The translations under genes and the position numbers were made by a program. A stretch of 64,000 nt of DNA from Thalassobacter stenotrophicus. GTDB taxonomy: Bacteria; Pseudomonadota; Alphaproteobacteria; Rhodobacterales; Rhodobacteraceae. Where the stretch lies: contig NZ_CYRX01000031.1 in assembly GCF_001458315.1 (NCBI RefSeq), forward strand, positions 531,458 through 595,457, in the 5' to 3' direction. Positions 10,751 through 20,343 of this stretch are shown piece after piece. The stretch's first letter is position 1. The number at the start of each line of letters is the position of its first letter. The notes beneath the pieces were generated by a model that worked only from the letters and a program-made list of their open reading frames with translations, had not been told where the DNA came from and did not search any database.

Positions 10751-11584
10751 CTAGTCAAGGTCCTCGCTCGACAGTATTTGGCGGATTTCCCGACGCACCA
10801 ATTTGCGCACATTGCGCGTGATACGCTCTCCCAGCTGCCCGGCAAATTCCTCACGCACGACCTCTGCGATGATCTCGCGCAGGGTCTCCTCGTCCAGCAC
10901 ATCATCGCCCTCTTGCGGCTTTGGCTCAGCAGCGCGCTGAACTTTCTCCTGAGGGAATGGAATAGCTGGAGGCGGGTCTTGCGGGGCCTCAGCTACAGCA
11001 GATTGCAGGTCTTGCGAGATAGAATCATCAGACGCCTCTAGCGTCGCCACATCCATTTCCGACGGGCTCAGGCGTGCGACGGCTTCAAACGGCTCGTCCA
11101 TAGAGGCCTCATCGAATGCGACCTCCACCATCGGCGCATCTGGGGCTGCCGTTTCGTCAGCTTGGGTTGAAGCGTCGCCTTGACCCGCCTCGCCATTGCC
11201 CTCAGACGTCTCCACCGCTTCTCGCTCAGCGGTACTTGCGTCGGCTGGCGCCGCAAAGGCACGCTCAAGGGCTGGATCGAGCGCAGGCATAACATCTGCG
11301 CGGCTATCACCGGCCATTGGGGCCATGAGGACATCCGCATCAGGCGCATCTTCGAGAGAGGCTTCATCCATCTCATCCAAGGGCTGCTCGGGTTGCCCTA
11401 ACACGCGAATGGTTTGATAGGGATCTTCGGGCTCTGTCACGCGCAACTGCGGCGTCAAAACCAGTTTCTCGGGGCGCAGCCCCGGCATCGGAGCACGCGG
11501 CGCATGTGTACCCTCGTCACTCACCAAACGACGGATGGAGGACAAGACGTCCTCAATGTTTTGCTTGTTGGTCTGCTCGGCCAT
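10751..11584 (-). CDS. PopZ-like acidic protein (polar-organising candidate)
   Basis: A 277-residue protein with three parts. A short N-terminal helix (NIEDVLSSIRRLVSDE, residues 9-24) comes first. A long acidic Pro/Ala/Glu-rich region with low complexity spans about 30-220. A helical C-terminus with alternating acidic and basic faces follows (LREIIAEVVREEFAG, then ERITRNVRKLVRREI). This is the layout of PopZ/DUF2497, where the N-terminal helix binds clients, the middle is disordered and the C-terminus oligomerises at the cell pole. Assignment is by architecture only; PopZ of Caulobacter is shorter (about 177 residues). Confidence 0.55.
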   Translation of the reverse strand: MAEQTNKQNIEDVLSSIRRLVSDEGTHAPRAPMPGLRPEKLVLTPQLRVTEPEDPYQTIRVLGQPEQPLDEMDEASLEDAPDADVLMAPMAGDSRADVMPALDPALERAFAAPADASTAEREAVETSEGNGEAGQGDASTQADETAAPDAPMVEVAFDEASMDEPFEAVARLSPSEMDVATLEASDDSISQDLQSAVAEAPQDPPPAIPFPQEKVQRAAEPKPQEGDDVLDEETLREIIAEVVREEFAGQLGERITRNVRKLVRREIRQILSSEDLD

Positions 11585-11696
11585 GCGTGCCCTCTCCCGT
11601 GACTTGGTGCACAGTTTACGAGGTTAACCTATCACAGCCACAAACGCATGGGCAGCCCCTGAGCATCGGCAATTTTTCTCGAATCCAACCTATCGG

Positions 11697-13079
11697 CTAT
11701 TTGCGGTTCAAAATCCTGTCCAGACGCGCGCCCTGCTCGGAGCGGACCAGCCCGGCTGGCGTTGTGGTTATCGCGTTATAATAGTCAGTTACATCGTACC
11801 GCTCAACGTTCAAGCCCAGATGCTCAGTCGACAAAAGGCCAAGGGATTGCAGCACACTGTAGACCGCCAAATAGGCGCTTGTTTGCGCATTGAGTACCGC
11901 GTTGCGCGCATCCAGCAGCTCTTGCTCTGCATCGAGGACATCAAGTGTGGTCCGCGCGCCAAGGCGGGCCTCTTCACGCACACCCTCAAACGCGAGTTGC
12001 GACGCACGAACCTGCTGTTGCGTGGCCGTAACCTGCGCACGCGCGACCTGTAGCTGCGCCCAGGACCGCTTCACACCATCTGACACTATGCGCCCCTCTT
12101 GGGCCAAACCAAAGCGCGACGCCTCAAGTGCTGCCTGCGTCTGACGGATCAATGAATTGAGCGTGCCGCCATCATAGAACGTCCGGGAATACCGCAACCC
12201 GACGGTCCCGCTTGAGGTCTCATCTCCGTTGCGCGCGCCGGTGCTGACACTGCCTGTGACGCCAACGGTCCCAAACGTGTTGCGCTGCGCAGCGGAGGAC
12301 AGCAGTTCGTTCGATTTGACCGTGTGCTGTTGGGCCAACAGGGATGGCGCAGTGCGCATCGCAATCGCTTCGGCCGCTTGGACAGTAGCAGGTATCGCGG
12401 GCGGCGACGGAGGTGTCAGCAGGGCATGCGGCGCACGACCGATGGCCAGAATGTAGTTGGACCGCTGGATCTCAACATCACCCTGCGCACTTGCCAACCC
12501 AGACCGCGCCTGCGCCAGTCGGGCACGTGCAAGCTCAACATCCGTACGAGTGACTTCGCCAACCTCAAAGCGATCCTCCGCGGCCCGCAATTCTTGCGTG
12601 ATGAGCCGCAGGTTGCTTTCGCGCAAGGCCACGGCCTCTATCGCGGAGCGAAGCTGCAAAAACGCCTGAACGGCATTGAATAGGACTTGCTGTTCGACGC
12701 TCGCTAGATTTTGGCGCGCAGCCAGGACCAATTCCTTGGTCGACTCCAACCGCACGGTCCGTGAGCCTGCATCCCAAACGGTCCAATCCGCATTAACCCC
12801 AACCGACGTCGTGAATGAATCCGTAGGGCCATCGACGCCATTTTGACTGAGTGACGCAAAGTAGGACAGCACAGGCTGGAACCGTGCCTGAGCCTGCGCC
12901 ACACCTTCATCGGATGAGCGCAGCAAAAACCGCTGCTGCTGAACCAGATCGGAATTGTTGTAGGCAAACACCAATGCATCCGCGAGCGAATGCGCCTTGG
13001 CCGCTATCGGCGCCACGCTCAGCCCCGCCACAAGCGTGAATGCCGCGAACCCGCGCACGGTTTTTGCTACTGAAAACAT
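11697..13079 (-). CDS. tolC: TolC-family outer-membrane channel protein
   Basis: Outer-membrane trimer subunit that gives type I secretion and efflux systems their exit duct. From the ATG at 13079 it has 460 residues and a signal peptide (ending IAAKAHS). Two repeated helical-barrel modules of the OEP family follow; typical blocks are ERFEVGEVTRTDVELARARL-like in the first half (EDRFEVGEVTRTDVELARA) and ARLGARTTLDVLDAEQELLD in the second. It could serve the type I secretion genes at 41.4-44.5 kb, which lack their own outer-membrane gene; this is inference. It follows pcm on the same strand. Confidence 0.9.
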   Translation of the reverse strand: MFSVAKTVRGFAAFTLVAGLSVAPIAAKAHSLADALVFAYNNSDLVQQQRFLLRSSDEGVAQAQARFQPVLSYFASLSQNGVDGPTDSFTTSVGVNADWTVWDAGSRTVRLESTKELVLAARQNLASVEQQVLFNAVQAFLQLRSAIEAVALRESNLRLITQELRAAEDRFEVGEVTRTDVELARARLAQARSGLASAQGDVEIQRSNYILAIGRAPHALLTPPSPPAIPATVQAAEAIAMRTAPSLLAQQHTVKSNELLSSAAQRNTFGTVGVTGSVSTGARNGDETSSGTVGLRYSRTFYDGGTLNSLIRQTQAALEASRFGLAQEGRIVSDGVKRSWAQLQVARAQVTATQQQVRASQLAFEGVREEARLGARTTLDVLDAEQELLDARNAVLNAQTSAYLAVYSVLQSLGLLSTEHLGLNVERYDVTDYYNAITTTPAGLVRSEQGARLDRILNRK

Positions 13080-13125
13080 TACTCTGCCTTTCTGGTATTG
13101 CCGTAGACCCGGCCCCAGAATGGGA

Positions 13126-13779
13126 TCAGAGCGCGAAGCCTTTTTCAAGTGCAAAGCCGGGTAGAATGGGCATCGTGGTGTTAAATGCCATGCGCCAGCT
13201 GATCCGACCGTTCGATTTATGGCCGATTTTACACGCGCCCAGCGCGCCTTCTACGAACACGGCCGCAATTCGACCACCCTCTTTGAGCTGATCTTCTATC
13301 GCGGCGGGAATAGTCTCAACCCCGCCCTCGATCACAATAACATCATAAGGGCCAGCTTTGGGTGCCCCCTCCGCCAACGGCGCGTGCAGAACGGCGACAT
13401 TGTCGATGCCTTTTTCGCCCAGTGTGGCTTCAGCGTCGCGCGCCATGTCGCTGTCTTCCTCAACTGCCACAACCGCATCGACCATCCGCGCCAAAACAGC
13501 CGCCGAATAGCCCAAGCCACAGCCTAGATCGAGCACCAGCTCGTCCCGCTCCAAATCAAGCGCGTCGAGCATTTTCGCAAACCCGCGTGCGTCTGCCAGG
13601 ACACGGCCGGGCGCTAGCACAATCGGCTCGTCCATATAGGCAACGGGCGCCTTATCTGCGGGCACAAAGGCCTCCCGCTCAATCGCAAGCAGTGCCTCGA
13701 TTATCGGGAACTTGGTCACATCCGAGGGGCGAACTTGGGTGTCCACCATCATAGTGCGCAGAGCGGTCGTGTCGGTCAT
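13126..13779 (-). CDS. Protein-L-isoaspartate O-methyltransferase family protein
   Basis: SAM-dependent methyltransferase of 217 residues in the Pcm family, which repairs isoaspartyl residues. SAM motif I is ELVLDLGCGLGYSAAVLARM (about residues 80-98). The N-terminal substrate-side region (MMVDTQVRPSDVTKFPIIEALL) matches the subgroup commonly found beside tolC in Rhodobacterales. Whether it acts on isoaspartate or has another role is not known from sequence. Its stop is 46 bases from the tolC start, so the two probably form an operon. Confidence 0.85.
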   Translation of the reverse strand: MTDTTALRTMMVDTQVRPSDVTKFPIIEALLAIEREAFVPADKAPVAYMDEPIVLAPGRVLADARGFAKMLDALDLERDELVLDLGCGLGYSAAVLARMVDAVVAVEEDSDMARDAEATLGEKGIDNVAVLHAPLAEGAPKAGPYDVIVIEGGVETIPAAIEDQLKEGGRIAAVFVEGALGACKIGHKSNGRISWRMAFNTTMPILPGFALEKGFAL

Positions 13780-14006
13780 TCTCTTATCTCGCCGGTCTCG
13801 AAGGGTCAGTTGCTCTTCTCATAGCAGCCAAACTGACGCAACCGGAAGCCGAATGTGCCCCCTGCGGCTATGAGGCATCCTGCCCACGCAAGCCCTACAC
13901 ACCAAGATCGCAAAAAGGACACTTGAAGCCAGTCCCATGCGAGGGTAATGAGCACGCAGTTGCGTGTGCAACACGTCGGCGCAGCTACACCACAGCGCCG
14001 AAGAGA

Positions 14007-14080
14007 GGCGAGTTGGCGGAGTGGTGACGCAGCGGATTGCAAATCCGTGTACACCGGTTCGATTCCGGTACTCGCCTCCA
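14007..14080 (+). tRNA. tRNA-Cys(GCA)
   Basis: A 74-base tRNA with encoded CCA-type end (TCCA, 14077-14080). Acceptor arms GGCGAGT (14007-14013) and ACTCGCC (14070-14076) pair perfectly. The anticodon loop TTGCAAA gives GCA at 14039-14041. The T arm is ACCGG-TTCGATT-CCGGT. Confidence 0.97.
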
Positions 14081-14192
14081 TTTAAAAATCAACGTGTAAT
14101 CAGCCACTCAGGCATCAGCTGCTTTCTCAAACGCTAAAGCTTCAACGCGAAACCTGCTGTTTCTGGGCTCACAGCTAGGTCAATTATTGGAA

Positions 14193-15566
14193 TTAAGAAA
14201 TCCGCACGCCTTGGCGCACAAGTTCAGCCTGAACTTGTCCCAGATCTACATCATCTAAATCTGTTTTGCTCTTCACCGACAGGGCCGCTGCAACACCTGC
14301 ACCTTGCCCCGCAACCGCGCAGCAGGCCATGTTTCGCGTGGCGGCATGCGCGATTTTATCGCCGCCGATGGCTCGACCGGCTACAAGTAGCCCCTTCACT
14401 TTGCGCGGCAACATCGCGCGATAGGGCACGTGCATGTAGCGCCCAGTCGTTGGAATAATCAGCACACCGTACCCATCGATGAACTCAGGATAAATCCCGA
14501 TGCTATCTTCGAACCGACCCTCGTGGCGCACGTCCGCCTCGGTCATATTATAAATCGCGTCAATTTTTCGGGTATCGCGGATGCCGATACTCATCCCGAA
14601 ATTGCGCAGCCGCGCGCCGCTGCAACCGGGCATGAACCGACGCAACGCTTCAATAGCGAGCATGGCTTGCTTACGACCCTCAATCTCACCTTTGGTGAGG
14701 CTATCAGGGTCCGTGCCGTCAACTTCAGCCAGATGAACAAGGTTCATATACGTCAGTTCACCTGTGTCATGCATCGCGCCCCACGTACCTGCAATTGTGT
14801 TCAGATGGGCAGGTATCACGCCATCCTCAATCGCTTTGGCAAAAGGCTTTTTAAGGAACGGCGAGAACATGTCGTCTTCTTTGCCGTCCGTTTCGACGGT
14901 CCATTCTCCGGTGGACCAATCCTTGTAGGTATGCGGATCGCGGTGCACCTCTGCCATAAAGGCTAACTTATCGACACCGGCCAGGTGGAACATAACACTG
15001 GCCGCCTGCATGTCCTCAAGCGGAGTCTTGTGCGTAGGCGCACCTGCGCGATGGGCGACATCGGCATCACCGGTCGCGTCGATCACCACTTTGGCCAAGA
15101 TAGCTTCGCGACCCGCTTTTGATTCCACGATGATACCTGTCACTCGGTTATCATCCATAACGGGCGCCACGAATTGACGGTGCATCATGCCGTGAATGCC
15201 CGCCTCTTCAACCAACCGATCCGCAACCAACTTAAAGCCTTCGCTATCGATCTCATAACTGAGGGACTGTGACTCCGGCACCGCAGCACCCATGTCCTTT
15301 GCCCGGTCCTCAAACTCGCGCCCGATGCCCCCCGCCTCAACCGTCTGCTCATGTCGGTACCAAGCGAAGCCCTCAACCCCCACAACAGTGATATTTCCGC
15401 CAAAACAGCCAAACCGTTCAACCAAACAGACATCAACACCTGTGCGCGCAGCAGCTAAAGCGGCCGCAAGACCGCCCGGCCCAGAGCCCACAACAAGCAC
15501 ATCTGTTTTGTGGATAACGGATGTCTCTCGGGACGGTTCGGTAATTGTCTGCATGTCTAGGCTCAT
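14193..15566 (-). CDS. FAD-dependent oxidoreductase of a catabolic operon
   Basis: Flavoprotein of 457 residues in the FAD_oxidored / fumarate-reductase-like group. The dinucleotide-binding motif is VLVVGSGPGGLAAALAAARTG near residue 25, and a second FAD contact GLLVAGRAIGGD lies near residue 395. ATG at 15566 is chosen; a GTG at 15602 in frame is an alternative, and neither has a strong ribosome site. It is the last gene of the minus-strand unit with the TRAP transporter, HisD-like and RraA-like genes, so it probably oxidises the imported compound or a product. The substrate is unknown. Confidence 0.8.
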   Translation of the reverse strand: MSLDMQTITEPSRETSVIHKTDVLVVGSGPGGLAAALAAARTGVDVCLVERFGCFGGNITVVGVEGFAWYRHEQTVEAGGIGREFEDRAKDMGAAVPESQSLSYEIDSEGFKLVADRLVEEAGIHGMMHRQFVAPVMDDNRVTGIIVESKAGREAILAKVVIDATGDADVAHRAGAPTHKTPLEDMQAASVMFHLAGVDKLAFMAEVHRDPHTYKDWSTGEWTVETDGKEDDMFSPFLKKPFAKAIEDGVIPAHLNTIAGTWGAMHDTGELTYMNLVHLAEVDGTDPDSLTKGEIEGRKQAMLAIEALRRFMPGCSGARLRNFGMSIGIRDTRKIDAIYNMTEADVRHEGRFEDSIGIYPEFIDGYGVLIIPTTGRYMHVPYRAMLPRKVKGLLVAGRAIGGDKIAHAATRNMACCAVAGQGAGVAAALSVKSKTDLDDVDLGQVQAELVRQGVRIS

Positions 15567-15952
15567 TCGAAATTTGGACGAATCAAACTGATATTGGATC
15601 ACAATTGATTGTCCACAGCATTTTCTGATTGCGTGACCGTCTTGCGACCACGTCTGCCCACCTGCACCTATTCGCCCCCTTTCAACTTAAGGAACGCATC
15701 TATGTCGTCGTCATCGCTGTTTCGACGATTTTGTGCGGCATTGGTCGCGGCGACCAACTAACAAATATTGGCACTGGCAGGTTTGGCGTGTCGTTCCAGC
15801 CATTGGGCGCTGCGTCAGATATCAGTCAAAAGCTGTGAAACCTGCGTTGCACAGAAGTGGATAATGGTTCTCTTAGCTTTACTGCCAGTTAAATTAGCTC
15901 CAAGCTTATCGATCAGAGTTGCGACAAACCAATAAGCTCGATCCGGATCTGC
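15567..15952. other. 386-bp gap inside the catabolic unit
   Basis: No supported gene on either strand. The open frames here are short with unlikely composition. A separate promoter for the FAD oxidoreductase gene could lie in it; I cannot point to one. Confidence 0.5.
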
Positions 15953-16663
15953 TTATGTGCGGGCCTTTTCGAAATCCGCCCAAAGCGTTTTGAAAGTGTC
16001 ATAATCCACGTGACCCTCTTTGAGAGGATCCAGAACCACAGCCTCAGCATTGAAGAGCCGGTCGAGTGCTATGCTCAGATGCGCGATCACATCGACCGGC
16101 ACGCACACCGCCCCGTGGCGGTCGGCATGGATTAAATCACCGTCAGAGACCATCATGCCAAAAACAGTGACAGGCGTTCCGATCTCACGGATGTGAACGA
16201 ACCCGTGGCTAGGCCCAACAGATCCGGCCAGCACTGGAAAGCCGTCGGGGAGATCACCTAGATCGCGCACCACTCCATTGGTTACTGCCCCGCAAAGACC
16301 AAAGACATTTTGGTGCACTTGTGCATGCACCTCCCCCCACCATGCCCCAATGGCGGCTTCGCCATCCATGTCTTCGATCACAGCGACACCGGGCCGAGGA
16401 CCTGTATTCATCGCTTCAAAATAGGACATCCGGCGTGCACGGATGACCTCAGGAGGTTCAGAAGGTGGCGTTCTGCCTGCAATACGAGCCGTCCTTGCAA
16501 AGCCCACGATCTTAGCATCTGGCGGGCCAGCCCAGATTGTCGTGCGGTGTGTAAACCCGTCAAAGCCGCGTTGACCCTGAGCAACTTCAATCGCGTTGCA
16601 AATAGTGGGCGTATCACAGGTCTGCATTCGGGCAATCAATGCGCTCAGATCAGATTGACTCAT
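15953..16663 (-). CDS. RraA-family protein (aldolase/decarboxylase-like)
   Basis: A 236-residue protein of the RraA fold, which includes 4-hydroxy-4-methyl-2-oxoglutarate aldolases, oxaloacetate decarboxylases and RNase E regulators. The family core is visible as AIGAWWGEVH (about residue 108) and GLCGAVTNGVVRDL (about 125). The latter holds the Arg-Asp pair that binds substrate and metal. The ATG at 16663 has GGGAG 5 bases upstream, preferred over a GTG at 16675 that would contain this site. In this operon a metabolic lyase role is more likely than RNase regulation. Confidence 0.8.
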   Translation of the reverse strand: MSQSDLSALIARMQTCDTPTICNAIEVAQGQRGFDGFTHRTTIWAGPPDAKIVGFARTARIAGRTPPSEPPEVIRARRMSYFEAMNTGPRPGVAVIEDMDGEAAIGAWWGEVHAQVHQNVFGLCGAVTNGVVRDLGDLPDGFPVLAGSVGPSHGFVHIREIGTPVTVFGMMVSDGDLIHADRHGAVCVPVDVIAHLSIALDRLFNAEAVVLDPLKEGHVDYDTFKTLWADFEKART

Positions 16664-16953
16664 TTGTGCTCCCACAAAGGCTTAGAAGTGCATTAGCATA
16701 GGTCTCCGGGTCTTCTCACAGTGCAAAGTGACCCAACCCGTCCAGCTCATAAAAATACCCACTTCGTATAAGCGAGAAATCCGTCACACAAAGACTGGCC
16801 GCGACTTTCGGGCGCAAGTAGGCGCCTATGGAGACGACAAGCGCCTGCTCGTACCACTATAGACCCAAGAGACTTGATACTGGCAGGACAGAAGCAGAGT
16901 TTCTGCCTTTAACCGCATCCAGAAGTATTTCGTCGCCCAGATTGCTTACGTGA

Positions 16954-18270
16954 CTACGATACGGGCGCCCCTTCGCCGTAAGGCACATTAACACCACCGT
17001 ACCTTCGCACCCGAACGTTGCATTGCTCTGCGTGCCCAACAAACCCCTCTAACATACAAAGCCGGGACCCGTACGCGCCTATTTCCGTCGCAGCTTCGTC
17101 AGTGGTGATTTTTTGATAGCTATGCGTCTTGAGGAACTTTCCGACCCAAAGACCACCCGTATAGCGGCCCGCTTTTTTGGTGGGCAGTGTATGGTTGGTG
17201 CCAATGACTTTGTCACCGTTAGACACATTGGTCCGGGGCCCCAAAAAGAGCGCGCCATAGCACGTCATGTTTTCGAGGAACCAATCATCTCGATCGGTCA
17301 TTACCTGCACATGCTCAGATGCTATTTCGTCCGCTACTTGCAACATTTCCTCATAGGTATCGCAAACAATGACCTCACCATACTCTTTCCAACTGACACC
17401 AGCAGTATCGGCTGTCGGCAAGATCTGTAACAAGCGATCAATCTCTTGTAGGGTTTCGTGTGCCAGCTTCCGGCTATTGGTCAGAAGGACGCAAGGACTG
17501 TTGTAGCCATGCTCAGCTTGCCCAAGTAGATCGGTCGCACAAATCTCGGCGTCCACAGTTTCATCAGCAATTACCATGGTTTCCGTAGGGCCCGCGAAAA
17601 GGTCAATACCAACGCGCCCAAACAGCTGGCGCTTGGCTTCGGCGACATAGGCATTGCCCGGGCCAACCAAGAGATGCACGGGATCAATAGTCTCCGTGCC
17701 TATCGCCATGGCCCCAACCGCCTGAATACCGCCCATGACATAGATCTCATGCGCACCACCCAAACGCATGGCTGCAATAACGGCGGGGTTCGGCGTGCCA
17801 TTAAATGGCGGAGTACAGGCAATAATGCGCGGCACTCCAGCGACGCTGGCCGTGGCCACCGACATATGAGCACTCGCCACCATTGGAAATTTACCCCCGG
17901 GCACGTAGCACCCAACAGATTGAACCGGGATATTCTTGTGCCCAAGAATAACGCCCGGTTGCATTTCAACCTCGATATCAAGCATCGACTCACGTTGTGC
18001 CTGGGCAAAACGACGTACGTTCTCTTGGGCGAACTTGAGATCAGCTAAGTCCTGGGGGCTAACCTGCGCGATCAAGTCATCAATCTCAGCTTGAGAAAGC
18101 CGGAAAGCTTGAGGGCTATATCCGTCAAACTTCTCCGACAGCGCCCTAACCGCCGCATCCCCTTTTACCTCGATCTCTTTCAGTGTTGCTTCAACGACTT
18201 GTCTCGTCTTGGCATCATCTTCACCACGCTCAGCATCAGATTTTCCGCGTTTGAGATATTCGATTGTCAT
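16954..18270 (-). CDS. Histidinol dehydrogenase-family oxidoreductase
   Basis: A 438-residue NAD-dependent, zinc-type alcohol dehydrogenase of the HisD fold. Recognisable blocks are [53 protein letters not shown] and AEHGYNSP, followed by the SEHVQV His. It lies in a TRAP transporter operon and not among the his genes, so I expect a catabolic substrate. HpsN, which oxidises 2,3-dihydroxypropane-1-sulfonate in roseobacters, is a member of this group, but the substrate here is not shown. AGGAGAGAG precedes the ATG. A true hisD is probably elsewhere in the genome. Confidence 0.85.
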   Translation of the reverse strand: MTIEYLKRGKSDAERGEDDAKTRQVVEATLKEIEVKGDAAVRALSEKFDGYSPQAFRLSQAEIDDLIAQVSPQDLADLKFAQENVRRFAQAQRESMLDIEVEMQPGVILGHKNIPVQSVGCYVPGGKFPMVASAHMSVATASVAGVPRIIACTPPFNGTPNPAVIAAMRLGGAHEIYVMGGIQAVGAMAIGTETIDPVHLLVGPGNAYVAEAKRQLFGRVGIDLFAGPTETMVIADETVDAEICATDLLGQAEHGYNSPCVLLTNSRKLAHETLQEIDRLLQILPTADTAGVSWKEYGEVIVCDTYEEMLQVADEIASEHVQVMTDRDDWFLENMTCYGALFLGPRTNVSNGDKVIGTNHTLPTKKAGRYTGGLWVGKFLKTHSYQKITTDEAATEIGAYGSRLCMLEGFVGHAEQCNVRVRRYGGVNVPYGEGAPVS

Positions 18271-18365
18271 TTACTCTCTCCTACACGCCGCCGAGGGCAT
18301 CAAATGATTGAATGGGCGCCGTCATGCCCATGATTTTGGAGTTCGAAAATTTTGGAATGTTCACG

Positions 18366-20282
18366 TCACGTGTCGTAGGCAACATCTTGGGACAGGCCCG
18401 CACCCGATGAACGTTTGGAAATCATCCAAAAAATACAAACAAGTGCAAAGCCGCTGATGGTTGCGGGCCAAATGGGAAACAAAAGAAGGATGGCAGGCAC
18501 AGACCAAAGCAGGCTCGAGAACCGCCCAAAGATCGGCTGACCCGCAAAGAACGCCGCAACACTAATCGTAAAGCCCAAACCCGCCAGAACAGCCATAACA
18601 ATGGATGCAGGCCCACCTTGCAACAACAAACCGGGATAGATGAGCATCAGCATTGGAATGGCATATGCCGTCACACCCAAACGAAGTGACTCGCTCGCGA
18701 CACCTGTCCAAGGCGTTTTTGCAACCGTTGCCGCCACAAAAACCGCGACACATACAGGCGGGGTAATCACCGACAGGACAGCATAATAAAGAACAAAGAG
18801 GTGGACTGTAATCGGCTCCAAACCTTGCTGGATCAAAACAGGCGCAAAAACAGCGGCAACAAGAACGTAAGCCGCAGACGTTGGCAGCCCCATACCGGCA
18901 ATCAAACATACAACTGCCATAATGATCGCGATCAAGATGAGGTTGCCGTCAGCAAGTGCAAGGATCGACGACGTTACTGCAACGCCCACTCCCGTAAGAT
19001 TGACGATCGCGACAAAAACCTGTGCAGCGACCAACAAAACCCCAACGATAACCACACCCTTACCCCCATCTTCGAGGGCGCGCAGCAACGTGAAAACAAC
19101 TTGCTTCAGATTTCCGCCAGACGTCAGTGTCGCCAGGGTATAAGCGCCAATAATCCCGAGCATTCCGTAACAAGCAGTCAGCTGGATTGAATTGCCGTTG
19201 TAGATGCCGAACGCTAGACCCGCGATCCCAGCCACAATCGGGCTCATGCGACGCCAATTCAAAGCCTCGCGCCAATCAGGCAATTCGCTTTGCGACACGG
19301 CACCTAAGCCCGTGCGCTTGGCGATCAGGTGGATTGTTGTGAAGACACCAAGATAGAACAAAAACGCGGGCAGAACGGCAATCGCCGCGATGGTCCAGTA
19401 ATTAACCCCCACTAATTCTGCCATAACAAAGGCAGCGGTACCCATAATCGGGGGTGCAAGTTGGCCTCCGGTTGAGGCGACGGCTTCAACCCCACCTGCA
19501 AAGCGCGGCGGGTACCGCAGGCTTTTCATCAGCGGAATTGTGAAGTTTCCGGTCGTTGCGATATTGGCGACGGATGACCCCGAAATGGATCCAAAAAGCC
19601 CAGATGCTATCGTCGCAATTTTCGCAGCCCCACCTGGACTTTTCCCACCTGCGCGTGCGCTCAGGTCGAAAAACGTTTGACCGGCCCCAGTGTGCAAAAG
19701 TAGCGCCCCGAACAAGATAAACGCAGCAAGCGTCGTAGAGGCGATAGACACAAGCATACCCCAAAGCCCACGATCCGACAAAAAGATGACTTCCGTCAAA
19801 TAGCCAGTATCAAAACCACGGTGCCCAAACGCGCCCGGAATGCTTTCGCCAAAGAACGCGTAGACAACCACACCGCCAACGATGAGGGGGAAAATGAAAG
19901 ACGCGCTTCGACGCGCCATTTCGAGGATAACCAAAAGTGTGCCAAACCCGAGAAAAATATCGATCTGCTCCGCGAAGGGCAGATCCGTCATAATGCGTTC
20001 AAAGTTCACAACAATATACGAGGTTGAAGCGACAACGAATGCGCACATCGCAAAATCGATAGCCGCCCCAACAGGCCGCCACGTTTTTCCGCGCCCAAGG
20101 GGAAACAGCAAAACACTGAGTGGAATGATCATAGCGACAAAAATGGCCCGCTGGATCAACGTCTCAAAGGAACCGAAAAACGATGTATAAAAGACAAACA
20201 GCCCAATTGTTATAGCAAGGATTGCCGCCAGCCACTCAGAACGGCTTTGCGGGGCGCTCGCGTCTTCTATCATCTGCGACAT
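18366..20282 (-). CDS. TRAP transporter fused permease (4TM/12TM)
   Basis: Inner-membrane permease of 638 residues with about 16-18 hydrophobic segments, the fused small and large subunit form used by TAXI-type TRAP systems. Imports an organic acid or similar solute with a sodium gradient. The large-subunit signatures are GLFGSISGSSVANIATTGNF and EAVASTGGQLAPPIMGTAAF. AGGGAA lies before the ATG. It sits 61 bases after the TAXI binding-protein gene, with a hairpin between the two. Confidence 0.93.
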   Translation of the reverse strand: MSQMIEDASAPQSRSEWLAAILAITIGLFVFYTSFFGSFETLIQRAIFVAMIIPLSVLLFPLGRGKTWRPVGAAIDFAMCAFVVASTSYIVVNFERIMTDLPFAEQIDIFLGFGTLLVILEMARRSASFIFPLIVGGVVVYAFFGESIPGAFGHRGFDTGYLTEVIFLSDRGLWGMLVSIASTTLAAFILFGALLLHTGAGQTFFDLSARAGGKSPGGAAKIATIASGLFGSISGSSVANIATTGNFTIPLMKSLRYPPRFAGGVEAVASTGGQLAPPIMGTAAFVMAELVGVNYWTIAAIAVLPAFLFYLGVFTTIHLIAKRTGLGAVSQSELPDWREALNWRRMSPIVAGIAGLAFGIYNGNSIQLTACYGMLGIIGAYTLATLTSGGNLKQVVFTLLRALEDGGKGVVIVGVLLVAAQVFVAIVNLTGVGVAVTSSILALADGNLILIAIIMAVVCLIAGMGLPTSAAYVLVAAVFAPVLIQQGLEPITVHLFVLYYAVLSVITPPVCVAVFVAATVAKTPWTGVASESLRLGVTAYAIPMLMLIYPGLLLQGGPASIVMAVLAGLGFTISVAAFFAGQPIFGRFSSLLWSVPAILLLFPIWPATISGFALVCIFWMISKRSSGAGLSQDVAYDT

Positions 20283-20306
20283 ATTCGTTTCCCTGTCAGA
20301 AAAGGC

Positions 20307-20335
20307 CCCGACGCCGCAGGCTTTGCAGCGTCGGG
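20307..20335 (-). promoter_or_regulatory. Intercistronic hairpin between TAXI receptor and TRAP permease
   Basis: CCCGACGC (20307-20314) pairs with GCGTCGGG (20328-20335), and GCA/TGC extends into the loop. No T-run follows in the transcript direction. Such hairpins often protect the upstream binding-protein mRNA and lower permease expression. Confidence 0.6.
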
Positions 20336-20343
20336 ATATCAGC

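Noticed and set aside
13806..14081. Minus-strand open frame of 91 codons starting MEASTGIEPV
   Set aside because: It begins inside the antisense of tRNA-Cys; the N-terminal sequence is the well-known false protein produced by reading tRNA genes backwards.
15629..15838. Plus-strand frame of 69 codons in the catabolic unit
   Set aside because: It runs against the direction of the operon and has no ribosome site or family resemblance.
16954..18270. Naming the HisD-family gene hisD
   Set aside because: It lies in a TRAP catabolic operon far from hisF/hisE, and its group includes other dehydrogenases such as HpsN.
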